A stretch of 64,000 nt of DNA from JANNBN01 sp031430595 (GTDB lineage Bacteria > Actinomycetota > Acidimicrobiia > Acidimicrobiales > JANYDT01), in the NCBI GenBank assembly GCA_031430595.1, contig JANPBU010000007.1, forward strand, positions 62,001 through 126,000. The letters run 5' to 3'. Positions 15,748 through 25,388 of this stretch are shown piece after piece. The notes beneath the pieces are model-generated. The model had not been told where the DNA came from and ran no database searches. It was given only the letters and a program-made list of their open reading frames with translations. Position 1 is the first letter of the stretch. Every line of letters starts with the position of its first letter. The translations under genes and the position numbers were made by a program.

Positions 15748-16599
15748 ATGACGATCTCGCACGACTTAGTTGCAGCCCGCCTTGCCGAGGTCGTAAAGAG
15801 TCTTGCTATCACTCAAACCGAGTTAGCCAGGGTGCTGCAGATCGACCGAACCAGTTTGTCGCAGCTTATGTCGCCAACCTCACGGCGACTGCCGCGAGTC
15901 GAAACACTGGTGTCGCTCGCTCGTCATGCAGGAGTCTCCGTTGATTGGTTGCTTGGGCTCACCAACACCAACGATGCCCGCACCGATCTTGTTAACGAGG
16001 CGTTGGTGTTCGAACGCGCCGCTATTACGCCTGTCGACGAACGCCTCGTTGGCTGGTGGCAAGAGGCGAAAGGTATGAAGGTGAGATATATCCCGGCAAC
16101 ACTTCCCGACCTGCTCAAAACACCCTCAGTAATTCGATTCGAAACCAATATCGATGACGAAGTTGGCCTCGATGCCCGTATTGAAAACACCACAACAAGG
16201 CTTGATTGGCAACGTCGTCCGGAAGCCGATGTCGAATGCGTCAGTTCGCTTCAGTCATTGGAGGGTTTTGCCCGGGGCGAAGATCAGTGGAAGTCGCTTC
16301 CACGAAGTAAGCGTGCTTCTCAACTGCAACACATGATCACGCTGGTTGAAGAGCTGTACCCCACGTTTCGCTGGTTTCTCGTAGATCGTCGCCACCGGTA
16401 CTGCGCTCCTGTCACCATATTCGGCACCCAGCGTGCTGCTCTCTATATTGGTCAGGTGTACATGGTGTTCAATACACCAGACCATGTGTCGGCGCTCAGT
16501 CGACACTTCGATCAACATGTTCGAAACTCCATTGTTGAACCCCGCGAAGTCGTAAAAACGCTTGCCAGGCTGCTCAACGAGATAACAGCCACGAGATAG
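15748..16599 (+). CDS. XRE-family transcriptional regulator
   Basis: A 283-residue protein with an N-terminal Cro/C1 helix-turn-helix at about residues 8-68. The segment ITQTELARVLQIDRTSLSQL is the HTH, followed by LVSLARHAGVSVDWLLGLTN. The remaining 215 residues form a C-terminal effector or dimerisation part without a recognised family. They contain SLQSLEGFARGEDQW and RWFLVDRRHRYCAPVTIFG, which suggest an alpha/beta sensor. ATG 15748 is preferred over the in-frame GTG 15715, because HTH proteins of this family start close to the first helix. It is divergent from the desaturase and probably controls it and itself through the palindrome at 15680. Confidence 0.8.
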   Translation: MTISHDLVAARLAEVVKSLAITQTELARVLQIDRTSLSQLMSPTSRRLPRVETLVSLARHAGVSVDWLLGLTNTNDARTDLVNEALVFERAAITPVDERLVGWWQEAKGMKVRYIPATLPDLLKTPSVIRFETNIDDEVGLDARIENTTTRLDWQRRPEADVECVSSLQSLEGFARGEDQWKSLPRSKRASQLQHMITLVEELYPTFRWFLVDRRHRYCAPVTIFGTQRAALYIGQVYMVFNTPDHVSALSRHFDQHVRNSIVEPREVVKTLARLLNEITATR

Positions 16600-16650
16600 T
16601 CACAGGGTGCAGGATTGTCATGAGACGGTTTTCGGCCGTATTCTGTAGAA

Positions 16651-18807
16651 GTGCTGAACAATTTCCCTCCTGTGTCTCGTGACCAGTGGTCGACCCTAGC
16701 GACGAAAGAGTCAAAGTTGACGGGTGATCCATCCGACGCTTTGGCTTGGCACACCCCAGAAGGCATCATCGTTAAGCCCCTCTACACGGCTGACGATCTT
16801 GAAGCGCTTGAGTCCGTCAATACGCTACCCGGGTTGGCACCATTCGTTCGAGGGGTTCGAGCCACGATGTACACGAACCGAGCATGGACGATTCGTCAGT
16901 ACGCAGGTTTCTCGACTGCGGAAAAGTCAAACGCGTTTTACCGCAAAAATCTCGCCGCTGGGCAGCAGGGTGTAAGCGTCGCTTTCGACCTTGCCACCCA
17001 TCGCGGCTACGACTCAGATCATCCTCGTGTTGTTGGCGATGTTGGCAAAGCTGGGGTGGCGATTGATTCGGTTGAAGACATGAAGATCTTGTTCGATGGT
17101 ATTCCGCTCGACAAAATGAGTGTGTCTATGACAATGAACGGTGCGGTGCTTCCGGTACTCGCAGGATACATAGTGGCAGCCGAAGAACAGGGTGTTTCGC
17201 AGGACCAACTTTCAGGCACGATACAAAACGACATCCTTAAAGAGTTCATGGTTCGAAACACCTACATCTATCCGCCTGAACCATCTATGCGCATAGTTTC
17301 CGACATTATCGGTTACACCGCGCGCAACATGCCGAAATTCAACTCGATCTCAATCTCGGGCTATCACATGCAGGAAGCCGGTGCCAACGCTGTACAAGAG
17401 TTGGCGTTCACACTTGCCGATGGACGAGAGTATGTAAGGGCAGCCCTCGCTGATGGTATGGATGTTGACGAGTTTGCCGGGCGTTTAAGTTTCTTCTTCT
17501 GTATCGGGATGAACTTCTTTATGGAAGTAGCAAAGCTTCGCGCCGCCCGACTGTTGTGGTCGAAGGTGATGAGCGATTTTAACCCGAAAAGCCAAACCTC
17601 GCTGATGCTTCGAACCCATTGCCAAACTTCTGGGGTGAGCCTGACCGAGCAAGACCCAATGAACAATGTGGTGCGCACAACTATCGAAGCGCTGGCTGCA
17701 GTACTCGGCGGTACGCAAAGCCTGCATACCAACTCGTTTGATGAAGCGATTGGCCTTCCGACGGAATTCTCTGCGCGCATAGCTCGTAATACCCAGCTAA
17801 TTGTTGCTGAAGAGTCTGGCATCACAAACGTGATCGACCCCTTGGGCGGAAGCTATTACGTAGAAACCTTGACTCACTCGTTGGCGACCGAGGCATGGAA
17901 GCTGATGGAAGAAGTTGAAGGCCTCGGCGGTATGACCAAGGCGGTCGCAACCGGCATGCCGAAATTGAAGATTGAAGAGTCTGCTGCGAAGCGTCAGGCG
18001 AGGGTTGATCGTGGGGAAGAAACGATCGTTGGCGTCAACAAGTACCGGCTCAACGAAGAAGCTCCGATCGATGTTCTAGAGATTGATAACACACAGGTTC
18101 GGGCGAGTCAGATCGACCGACTCACGCATATCAAGGCGACCCGCGACCAGGGGGCAACAAACGCAGCATTGGCCGATCTAGAAGCGGGCGCTCGTGCAAA
18201 GGGAAACCTGCTTGACCTCGCCATCAAAGCAACGCGGGCGAGGGCAACGGTTGGGGAAATCTCGGACGCACTGGAGAGCGTCTTTGGTCGACATAAGGCT
18301 GAGATTCGCTCGATCTCGGGGGTATACGGCGCTGCTTACGAGGCCGACGAAATGTTTCAGGCGATTGTTGCCGACGTTGCTACGTTCGCCAAGGAGGAGG
18401 GGCGTCGACCTCGCATGATGGTGGCCAAAATGGGCCAAGACGGACACGACCGTGGAGCCAAGGTCATTGCCACCGCGTTCGCTGATATCGGTTTCGATGT
18501 CGACGTTGCCCCCCTGTTTCAGACCCCCGGAGAAGTTGCTCGCGACGCTATCGACAACGATGTGCACATAGTAGGTGTGAGTTCCCAAGCTGCAGGGCAC
18601 AAGACGTTGGTGCCCCAATTGATCGCTGAGTTGAAGGCGGCCGGTGCGGGCGATGTGCTCGTCGTGTGCGGTGGCGTGATCCCAGCGCAAGACTACGACT
18701 TCCTCCGGGCCGCCGGGGTGAGTGGAATCTACGGGCCAGGAACAAACATTCCTCAGGCCGCCGCCGAAATTCTGGGCCTGCTACGAGCCCGACGAGTCGC
18801 TACGTAG
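16651..18807 (+). CDS. scpA: Methylmalonyl-CoA mutase
   Basis: A 718-residue adenosylcobalamin-dependent mutase that interconverts (R)-methylmalonyl-CoA and succinyl-CoA. The N-terminal TIM-barrel half shows RGVRATMYTNRAWTIRQYAG and VAFDLATHRGYDSDHPR, typical of the catalytic chain. The C-terminal B12 domain has GQDGHDRG near residue 593-600, whose histidine is the lower cobalt ligand, followed by VCGGVIP. The start is GTG 16651. No small beta subunit is adjacent, so it could act as an ScpA-type single-chain enzyme. Its partners MeaB (34062) and a PduO-type adenosyltransferase (44058) lie in the same window. It probably serves propionyl-CoA use. Confidence 0.95.
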   Translation: MLNNFPPVSRDQWSTLATKESKLTGDPSDALAWHTPEGIIVKPLYTADDLEALESVNTLPGLAPFVRGVRATMYTNRAWTIRQYAGFSTAEKSNAFYRKNLAAGQQGVSVAFDLATHRGYDSDHPRVVGDVGKAGVAIDSVEDMKILFDGIPLDKMSVSMTMNGAVLPVLAGYIVAAEEQGVSQDQLSGTIQNDILKEFMVRNTYIYPPEPSMRIVSDIIGYTARNMPKFNSISISGYHMQEAGANAVQELAFTLADGREYVRAALADGMDVDEFAGRLSFFFCIGMNFFMEVAKLRAARLLWSKVMSDFNPKSQTSLMLRTHCQTSGVSLTEQDPMNNVVRTTIEALAAVLGGTQSLHTNSFDEAIGLPTEFSARIARNTQLIVAEESGITNVIDPLGGSYYVETLTHSLATEAWKLMEEVEGLGGMTKAVATGMPKLKIEESAAKRQARVDRGEETIVGVNKYRLNEEAPIDVLEIDNTQVRASQIDRLTHIKATRDQGATNAALADLEAGARAKGNLLDLAIKATRARATVGEISDALESVFGRHKAEIRSISGVYGAAYEADEMFQAIVADVATFAKEEGRRPRMMVAKMGQDGHDRGAKVIATAFADIGFDVDVAPLFQTPGEVARDAIDNDVHIVGVSSQAAGHKTLVPQLIAELKAAGAGDVLVVCGGVIPAQDYDFLRAAGVSGIYGPGTNIPQAAAEILGLLRARRVAT

Positions 18808-18919
18808 CTGCTTTGATTAAAATGGAAAGTGATGAATTCACTCGCCTCTAAGACTTTCCTTAGTCGAGAACAATCATGCGTCACCTGCTCGAAAACTGGG
18901 ATCATGAGGACGCAGGTTT

Positions 18920-20176
18920 TTACGCCGACCAGACGGCCGATACTGGTAATGAAGTAATGCGGTCTCCGAACGGGAGTGGGCGCGAGCCAAGGTGAATCAC
19001 TACGCCATTAATAAACCGATCGCCGAGTCGGTCGCGCATGGCGATGAGATGGCGGAAGTCGCCCTCATCAACGTCTAGTGCGGCTTTGATTTCCACGCAG
19101 ACCACCGAGCCGTCTCGTGCTTCGATGACAAGATCGATTTCTTGGTTTGACCCATCACGATAATGATAGAAACGAACTGGCGTATCGCACCAGGTTCTTT
19201 GTTTTGCAAGCTCATTCACTACGAAGGTCTCAAACAATGCGCCGAAGATCGCGGTGGTCGGAATGCTTAATAAGTTCGCTGACTGGTTCAAGACATGGGC
19301 CGCAAGCCCCGTATCGACCGCATGAAGTTTTGGACGTTTCACTACACGCCCCGTGTGACCACCAGTCCACGCTGGTAATTGGTGATGAAGGTAGATCGTT
19401 TCGGTGAGCGCCAGATAATCCTTCACGGTATCGCCAGTAACACCCAGGTCACTGGCAATGTTCGAAGCGTTAACTTCTTGAGCGGTTCTACCAAGTACAA
19501 GTTGCGCCAACCGCATCACATCAACAGTGCGACTGGGTCGACGATACTCGGTGAGGTCTCTATCAATAAGTGTTCGAAGATACGAGTCGAACCACGCTGT
19601 TCGCAGGCGCGATGACGAAAGGTTGTGAACGGCCGGAAAACCTCCTCTCACGATTCGCTCTGCGATGTCAGCACGGGTGAAACTGGCGACATCAAGACGA
19701 CGAAGTACCTCGGTCGGCCCAAACAACATGTCTAAAAGTCGATCGCTGCCCCCAAACATCTCGCTCTGGCTGAGCGGCCAAACATCAAGAATCGCGGCAC
19801 GGCCGGCGAGCGATTCGGTGAGATTGGGAACCGTAAGAAATCGTGACGAGCCGGCCAAAATAAAACGTCCGTACTCGAATGGGTGCCGGTCAGTATCGGC
19901 CTTAATCGCAAGAACGAGCGGCTCGCCGCCACGCTGTACCTCGTCAATAAACAACGGAAAGTTGTGACCGGTTACGAACCCGCGAGGATCGGTTCTCGCT
20001 GAGCGAAGTACTTCTCGGTCGTCCAAGGTCACCAAGGTTCCGCCTGAAGCAGTCTGAATTTGGGCGAGCAACGTTGACTTCCCAGACTGGCGAGCACCGT
20101 TGATAACGACAACTCGAAACCCCCCGAGATACTCAGTGAGAAGTGCGCCGACACGCCGTTCGATAAGTTGAACCAT
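18920..20176 (-). CDS. DUF4143-family AAA ATPase
   Basis: A 418-residue protein of the AAA_14/DUF4143 family. Walker A is GARQSGKST (K33). An arginine-rich middle contains the LFIDEVQRGGEPLV Walker B. A winged-helix part follows around residues 245-270 (NASNIASDLGVTGDTVKDYL). The C-terminal nuclease-like part has LFETFVVNELAK, EIDLVIEARDG and VEIKAA, giving D, E-x-K residues like those of restriction-type folds. The family is common in accessory regions; its physiological role is not established. It stands alone between the mutase and the GTPase cluster. A decayed relative lies at 228-437. Confidence 0.88.
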   Translation of the reverse strand: MVQLIERRVGALLTEYLGGFRVVVINGARQSGKSTLLAQIQTASGGTLVTLDDREVLRSARTDPRGFVTGHNFPLFIDEVQRGGEPLVLAIKADTDRHPFEYGRFILAGSSRFLTVPNLTESLAGRAAILDVWPLSQSEMFGGSDRLLDMLFGPTEVLRRLDVASFTRADIAERIVRGGFPAVHNLSSSRLRTAWFDSYLRTLIDRDLTEYRRPSRTVDVMRLAQLVLGRTAQEVNASNIASDLGVTGDTVKDYLALTETIYLHHQLPAWTGGHTGRVVKRPKLHAVDTGLAAHVLNQSANLLSIPTTAIFGALFETFVVNELAKQRTWCDTPVRFYHYRDGSNQEIDLVIEARDGSVVCVEIKAALDVDEGDFRHLIAMRDRLGDRFINGVVIHLGSRPLPFGDRITSLPVSAVWSA

Positions 20177-20448
20177 CGCCGAAGACTACCAATATTCGTC
20201 TTCTGCAAGCTAAGAATTCGGGTTTGACGCAACAAAAATTCGTGTTTTGCAGGAGGAGGTTTGGAGGAGGGACAGTGGTATTCGGGGGCACTGTCGACGA
20301 CAATCGTTGTTCGATCGCACAAAGACGTTCCTACTGGCATCAGCGTCGTGTTTCTGCTGAATGGCTCACGAATCCAAACATCTTCAGTTGGCCCGATAGG
20401 AAGATCGCCATGAGCGTGGCGTTCACTCGGGGGCTCAGGCCGAATCGA

Positions 20449-22089
20449 CTACCGGGCGAGTTGGTGCACTCTCGTAGTGAGTTCGCCAAGGTTTGACAGT
20501 TCGGTATTGATCGGCCTGATGACTAGTTCGTCGACCACTTGGCCAACCTGAGTTGCGAGATCGGCACGAGCCCGTATTGCCCGACGCTTCGCACCAATGC
20601 CGGCAATCCGGCGTCCGAGTATCGCAAGAAGCAAACCAAACGCACCACCACCAAAGGCCAGCAGTGTTGGTAGCGGCATTGACCCGACCCGTGGAAGTGG
20701 CGGATCAGGAAAACGGAACCATCCGAGGAAAAACAAGACTGTCAACCAGGCAAGCCCAGCGACCATTGCTGCACTCGCCACAAGTTGAAGTGACCCAACG
20801 GCTGCCCACCAGCGGGGTGGGTCAAGGGCCAAATCAGTTTTTGCCGCAGCCACATCGAGCGCATCAGGGAGTGATGCGGAAGCCAATTCGATACGCGCAC
20901 TCACTGAAGATCTCGGTGCATCAGGAAGGCTCGTGGTGGCGTCTCGCGCAAGTTGACGCAACGCCTCACCAAGGCGACCTTGGGCAACCGGATCGGCCGT
21001 AATCGAAGTACGGCGAACCATAACGGTGTCGAGAGCACCATCAGAGCGGTTCGCAGCAGCGGCCTTTGTACCAAGACCAAGCCGGGCCAACGGATCAACC
21101 TTCACCTTGCGAATCCACCGAAGCGGGGGCCACCCGACTGCTAGCGATGCCCGATGTCGGTATGAACCTTCCACCGCATGTTCGATCACACGCGCGCCTG
21201 AGGCTTCGGTGGCCGCCGCAACCAGATCATCACGCGACTGAGCCGAAACCTTCGTAGGGGCACCCTCACCACAGGCAACGGCCAAATCGGTCGCCAACCA
21301 ATCAATATCTGCATCGATACGCTTGATCAGCGCCTGGCGTTCGGCCACCCGAGCAGAAAGCTCGCGACGCAAACCATCGATACCTTCGCCGGTGACGGCC
21401 GAAGCACCAACAACTCGAACCCCCTGAAGCCCATCAGCCACCAACAAACGGGTGAGGTCTTCAAGGCACGCTTTTCGCTCATCAGCGCGCAGACGATCGA
21501 CCTGGTTCAGCACCACAATACTCACGGCGCCATGACCAGAAAATGCTTGCAGATATGTTTCGTGAAGTGCAGCATCAGCATACTTTTGGGGGTCAACCAC
21601 CCAAATAAAGAGGTCAACTACCTGTACGAGCCGATCAACTTCCAATCGGTTGGCAAGCTCGGTCGAATCATGATCGGGAAGGTCAACGAGTACCAGCCCC
21701 TCCAGATCTACCCCGGCTGGCGTTACAGCCGAAACCCGTTGGCGCTGTTTGATATCCAACCAGTTCAGTAGGTCTTGTGCCCCATCACCAAAAACAACAG
21801 CGAGCGCCTGGGACGTTGTCGGCCGACGTACACCGACCGTCGCGAATTCGGTGTCAGAAATGGCATTGAAGAGACTCGACTTACCGCTTCCGGTTGCCCC
21901 TGCTAGCGCCACGACTGAGTTGCTTGTTCCGTGGCCAAGGCGGGCCGAGGCGGTCTTGTGAAGCTGGCGGGCTCGATCGACAATATCGTCACCGAGCAGA
22001 CCATCTGCTTGCTTAACGATGTGGTCAAGCGAAGCTATACGTTGCTGCAATTGATCGATCTCGTGAGACCGAACCGACACCTTACTCAT
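20449..22089 (-). CDS. Dynamin-like membrane GTPase, second of a pair
   Basis: A 546-residue GTPase. G1 is GATGSGKSS (K70), the G2-like threonines are in RRPTTSQ, G3 is DLPDHD near 136-141, and G4 is LNQVDR near residue 185. Two hydrophobic segments at about 425-455 and 465-490 (SLQLVASAAMVAGLAWL and LLAFGGGAFGLLLAIL) form a membrane hairpin. Both ends are predicted to be helical. This is the layout of bacterial dynamin-like proteins, where two related chains often work together. The start ATG follows the upstream GTPase stop by a single base (TGA-A-ATG), so the two are translationally coupled. Membrane fission, fusion or stress repair roles are known for the superfamily, but none is shown here. 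Confidence 0.8.
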   Translation of the reverse strand: MSKVSVRSHEIDQLQQRIASLDHIVKQADGLLGDDIVDRARQLHKTASARLGHGTSNSVVALAGATGSGKSSLFNAISDTEFATVGVRRPTTSQALAVVFGDGAQDLLNWLDIKQRQRVSAVTPAGVDLEGLVLVDLPDHDSTELANRLEVDRLVQVVDLFIWVVDPQKYADAALHETYLQAFSGHGAVSIVVLNQVDRLRADERKACLEDLTRLLVADGLQGVRVVGASAVTGEGIDGLRRELSARVAERQALIKRIDADIDWLATDLAVACGEGAPTKVSAQSRDDLVAAATEASGARVIEHAVEGSYRHRASLAVGWPPLRWIRKVKVDPLARLGLGTKAAAANRSDGALDTVMVRRTSITADPVAQGRLGEALRQLARDATTSLPDAPRSSVSARIELASASLPDALDVAAAKTDLALDPPRWWAAVGSLQLVASAAMVAGLAWLTVLFFLGWFRFPDPPLPRVGSMPLPTLLAFGGGAFGLLLAILGRRIAGIGAKRRAIRARADLATQVGQVVDELVIRPINTELSNLGELTTRVHQLAR

Positions 22090-22090
22090 T

Positions 22091-23821
22091 TCAGTTACCT
22101 GACCGCAGTGCCGTGAGTTTGTTAGCTAATGCCCGCAGACGACCCGCCGAATCAGCATCGACTGGAACCAAAGCAAGCTCGTCATCGAAGCGCTGCTTTT
22201 CTTCATCGAGAAGTAACGCTATGCGTGCCTCCAAATCGGTGCGTGCATCGGTCGCGAGTTTTCGGACGGTTTGATCGCCGAGTACTGCTTCGAGAAGAGA
22301 ATGGCCTACTGCACTCGCCCCGCCAGCGACGGCAACTTCTGCACCGGTAAGCCCACCGGTATGCGCGAAGACTAGAACCATGACCACCATCGCGACACCA
22401 TTGAGGCCAAACGAAAATATACGTGCTTTCGATTTTCGGCTTCCGCCGACATTTTGGATGATCTCGAGGAGGTGACCCTGCCACGCTCGCACTGCTTGGG
22501 CCGAACGCTGCGACAAGGTTGCGCTCGAACGATCAAGTTCAACAGCAGCAGAACCACTTGAAAGCAAAGCCGAACCCGCCGGGTGTGCCCTCCACGCCGT
22601 AACGGCAATCGAAGCTGCTTCATCTGAGCGGGTTCGAATCAGTGTTTCGACAACGTGCTCTACTGCCCCGTTCAGTTCGATGTCACGTTTCGGACGGCCG
22701 GTAATGGTTCCGGTGATTCGATCACGAAGCTTCGCGACACCGGTGCGAAGTTGTCGCAATAGTTCGCCGGTGCCAAGCAACTCTTCCCACCGGGCGAGTA
22801 CCTCACCTTTGAGTAGGGCACCTTGGCTGATGTCTACTCGAATACGTTCAAGGGCAAGGTCATACGGGGCGTGGGCGAGCGTACGCAACGAATCAATCGT
22901 TGCTGCCTGCTCACCAACGGCGTCAGCAACTTTGCGGGTTCGAGCAATAACATCAGTGATTGAACCCGTAAGTGAGCGTTGAATTGCAGCGACCCGAGCA
23001 TCACGATTGTTTCCCAAATCTTCGAGCCAACCACGAACCTCAGCAACTGCAATCGCTGGCAAACGGGTTCCATCAAGGTCTTGTTCAAGAATCGAAAACA
23101 CTTGGGTGCCTTGCAGGCCACGCTCAGCCAACATCTCTTCAAGGTGAGCCTTAAGTGTTTCACCGTGGCCGCTTGGGGTTCGGTTCATCACGATCACAAG
23201 CGGGGTTCCCTGTGCCTTGGCCTGTTCAAGAAAGCCCCATGGCACTGCGTCGGCGTATCGTGCTGCGGTTGTTACGAAGATCCACAAATCAGCAGCGGAA
23301 AGTAGCTCGGCTGCAAGAGTTCGGTTCTCGGCCGAGACCGAATCAATATCGGGGCTGTCTAAGAGGGCCAATCCTTCAGGCACACTTTCGTTCAGTACTA
23401 AGCGCACTTCGTTATGACCTTGCGCTTCGCCACTCAACACGCGAGCCAACCCAGGCAGAACTTTCGTTGATCGAAACCAATCGGCCCCATCAGCATCGTG
23501 GATCAACGCTGGTGCAGTGGTAGTCGGGCGCAAAACCCCGGGTTTAGTGACGTCGGCACCTACCAAAGAGTTGACCAACAGCGACTTTCCTGAGCCGGTC
23601 GACCCACCAACGACAACGAGTGCCGGCGCATCGAGATGTTCGAGCCGCACCAAAATATGATCGTCGAATTGGCGAACCATCGCCGCTACTTCTGTGGTTG
23701 CACCTGCAGCGCTCAGCCCATTCGTAGTGACCGGTGCTTCCACGGGAAAGACTTGTTCGCTGAGTTCATCACGAAGTTCGCGCGCTGTGACACTGAGTTG
23801 TCGAAGAAGTTCGGGTTTCAC
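22091..23821 (-). CDS. Dynamin-like membrane GTPase, first of a pair
   Basis: A 576-residue partner of the preceding entry. G1 is GGSTGSGKS (K79), switch threonines are in LRPTTTAP, G3 is DSPDID near 155, and G4 is MNRTPSGHG, a degenerate N-K-x-D. A long helical stalk follows. A hydrophobic segment at about 468-495 (NGVAMVVMVLVFAHTGGL) is then followed by a Gly/Ala-rich stretch. Fold and gene order imply a heteromeric pair. Relative to the partner, the G4 motif is more divergent, which suggests that one chain may be less specific for guanine. It begins 21 bases after the DUF2079 stop, so it continues the long minus-strand cluster. Confidence 0.8.
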   Translation of the reverse strand: MKPELLRQLSVTARELRDELSEQVFPVEAPVTTNGLSAAGATTEVAAMVRQFDDHILVRLEHLDAPALVVVGGSTGSGKSLLVNSLVGADVTKPGVLRPTTTAPALIHDADGADWFRSTKVLPGLARVLSGEAQGHNEVRLVLNESVPEGLALLDSPDIDSVSAENRTLAAELLSAADLWIFVTTAARYADAVPWGFLEQAKAQGTPLVIVMNRTPSGHGETLKAHLEEMLAERGLQGTQVFSILEQDLDGTRLPAIAVAEVRGWLEDLGNNRDARVAAIQRSLTGSITDVIARTRKVADAVGEQAATIDSLRTLAHAPYDLALERIRVDISQGALLKGEVLARWEELLGTGELLRQLRTGVAKLRDRITGTITGRPKRDIELNGAVEHVVETLIRTRSDEAASIAVTAWRAHPAGSALLSSGSAAVELDRSSATLSQRSAQAVRAWQGHLLEIIQNVGGSRKSKARIFSFGLNGVAMVVMVLVFAHTGGLTGAEVAVAGGASAVGHSLLEAVLGDQTVRKLATDARTDLEARIALLLDEEKQRFDDELALVPVDADSAGRLRALANKLTALRSGN

Positions 23822-23842
23822 AACACCAAGAAACTAATCGCT

Positions 23843-25387
23843 TTACCGGCGCTTGAGCACGACCACGCCATCTGTATCAAAAACCGACTCCCAGGCTGGG
23901 TCATTCACGACCTTGGCGAGGGCGACAGTTGACACCTTGCCTTTCGAACGATTGACGATGACCCAATCAGGTTGAACCGGATAATCAGGTTGCGGAGCAC
24001 CCGTTCCGTAAGCCAGTGGTGTGAAGGGGTTCGGAAAGTTGTAGATCACCTTACGATGACTTAAATGCGGAACCAGTTCACCGCTCGCCGTAACCGCAGC
24101 GTCGTCAGGAATCAGGGCGATGGCCGAACGCATTGCCACAGCATTGGCGGGTGCTTGTAACCGCCACGAATTGAACCCGACAGCACCAGGAAGCGGACCT
24201 CGAAGCCATGCACCGCTCAGCGAAGCAAGAACGAGCCATCCAACAAGAAGTTTCGGAATCAGAGGTCTTGCAACCTGCCAACGGTACCGGGCCCGAGCGA
24301 CGACATCGATGGAGCTAACGATCAGCCCGGGAATCATGAGTGCCGTGTATTGGTTAGTAATTTCCCTTAAAAAATTCTCTGATCCGAGCAACGTGATGGC
24401 CAGTTGCGGCGCAGCTACCAGGGCCATAGGTGGACTTACCAGCGGAAGAAAACCAAGCGGACCAAGCAGTTCTGATTGGAAACGAATAGCATCGCTTGTC
24501 GTCGCGACTCGAAACACTTCGCCAGGATGCGTACCCAAATGGACGGCAACCTCGCCAAGAGAGTCGCCATACCCGGCAAAAAACTTGTCGACATAGTAGG
24601 CACCCCCTCCGCCTAGGGATCGCGGAATAATCACTTTGGTCGCGATAAAAAACCACGCAACAGATGCCGAGAACGTGACTATGCCAACCATTCGTCCGCT
24701 ACGTCGTTGAACAGTTGGCTTACGCAGCGCAGACGGAATCCACCGGTTGCGATGTTGCCACACCAACATGAGGCCGTATATGGCCATACCAATAGCTACC
24801 TCTTCGCGGGTCGACAACGCGAGAACGACACATGTCCCAAAGCGTTTCCAGTGACGATTGTCGGCAAACCAAATTGCGAAAAGAAACGGGGTTACCGACA
24901 GTGATTCAGGATGGAACGAGACCCACGACAACCAAGAGGTCGGCGGAAACAGCAGGTAAATGACCGCGAACAGAACGCCAAGTTTTGACGAATCAAGACG
25001 CTTCCGAGCAATCCAGAAAACTGGAAGGGCGCCAGCGCTTAGCGCGCCTGCTTGAACGACGGTCAGAAACCAACTTCCCAATCCGAGACGTGCGAAAGGT
25101 GCCAGCAAAACAAACACAAGATTTGGGTGATGACCCCAAATCGGAAACCCTCTGACCGTGTCAAAACCCCCGCCACCCTGACCAACCAGCCACCATGCCT
25201 GATCGTAGATTCCAAGATCAAAACCGTAGGTGTCAAAATTGCGGTGCTTCAGCAGGGCCAGCGTCGTGATGAGTACCGCATGAAGCAACGCCAGGCTAAA
25301 CACAACAAACGTGCTTCTCCTCGTGCCCACGATTGCATTCATCGCTGAACTATCGACAGACTTCGAGCGGCGCTGTAACCCTTTCAT
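23843..25387 (-). CDS. DUF2079 polytopic membrane protein
   Basis: A 514-residue membrane protein of the DUF2079 family. The N-terminal segment after about residue 25 (STFVVFSLALLHAVLITTLA) is followed by the diagnostic FDLGIYDQAWWLVGQG and GHHPNLVFVLLAPFARLG. The family is thought to resemble GT-C-fold glycosyltransferases by topology, but no reaction is known. About ten further hydrophobic stretches run to residue 370. A soluble C-terminal domain of about 110 residues ends VVVLKRR. The ATG lies one base after the amine-oxidase stop, and the gene is followed by the two GTPases. Confidence 0.85.
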   Translation of the reverse strand: MKGLQRRSKSVDSSAMNAIVGTRRSTFVVFSLALLHAVLITTLALLKHRNFDTYGFDLGIYDQAWWLVGQGGGGFDTVRGFPIWGHHPNLVFVLLAPFARLGLGSWFLTVVQAGALSAGALPVFWIARKRLDSSKLGVLFAVIYLLFPPTSWLSWVSFHPESLSVTPFLFAIWFADNRHWKRFGTCVVLALSTREEVAIGMAIYGLMLVWQHRNRWIPSALRKPTVQRRSGRMVGIVTFSASVAWFFIATKVIIPRSLGGGGAYYVDKFFAGYGDSLGEVAVHLGTHPGEVFRVATTSDAIRFQSELLGPLGFLPLVSPPMALVAAPQLAITLLGSENFLREITNQYTALMIPGLIVSSIDVVARARYRWQVARPLIPKLLVGWLVLASLSGAWLRGPLPGAVGFNSWRLQAPANAVAMRSAIALIPDDAAVTASGELVPHLSHRKVIYNFPNPFTPLAYGTGAPQPDYPVQPDWVIVNRSKGKVSTVALAKVVNDPAWESVFDTDGVVVLKRR

Positions 25388-25388
25388 T

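Noticed and set aside
20224..20496. Plus-strand frame between the DUF4143 gene and the GTPase
   Set aside because: It overlaps the end of the GTPase gene and its translation has no family features. I see nothing else in that 272-bp gap.
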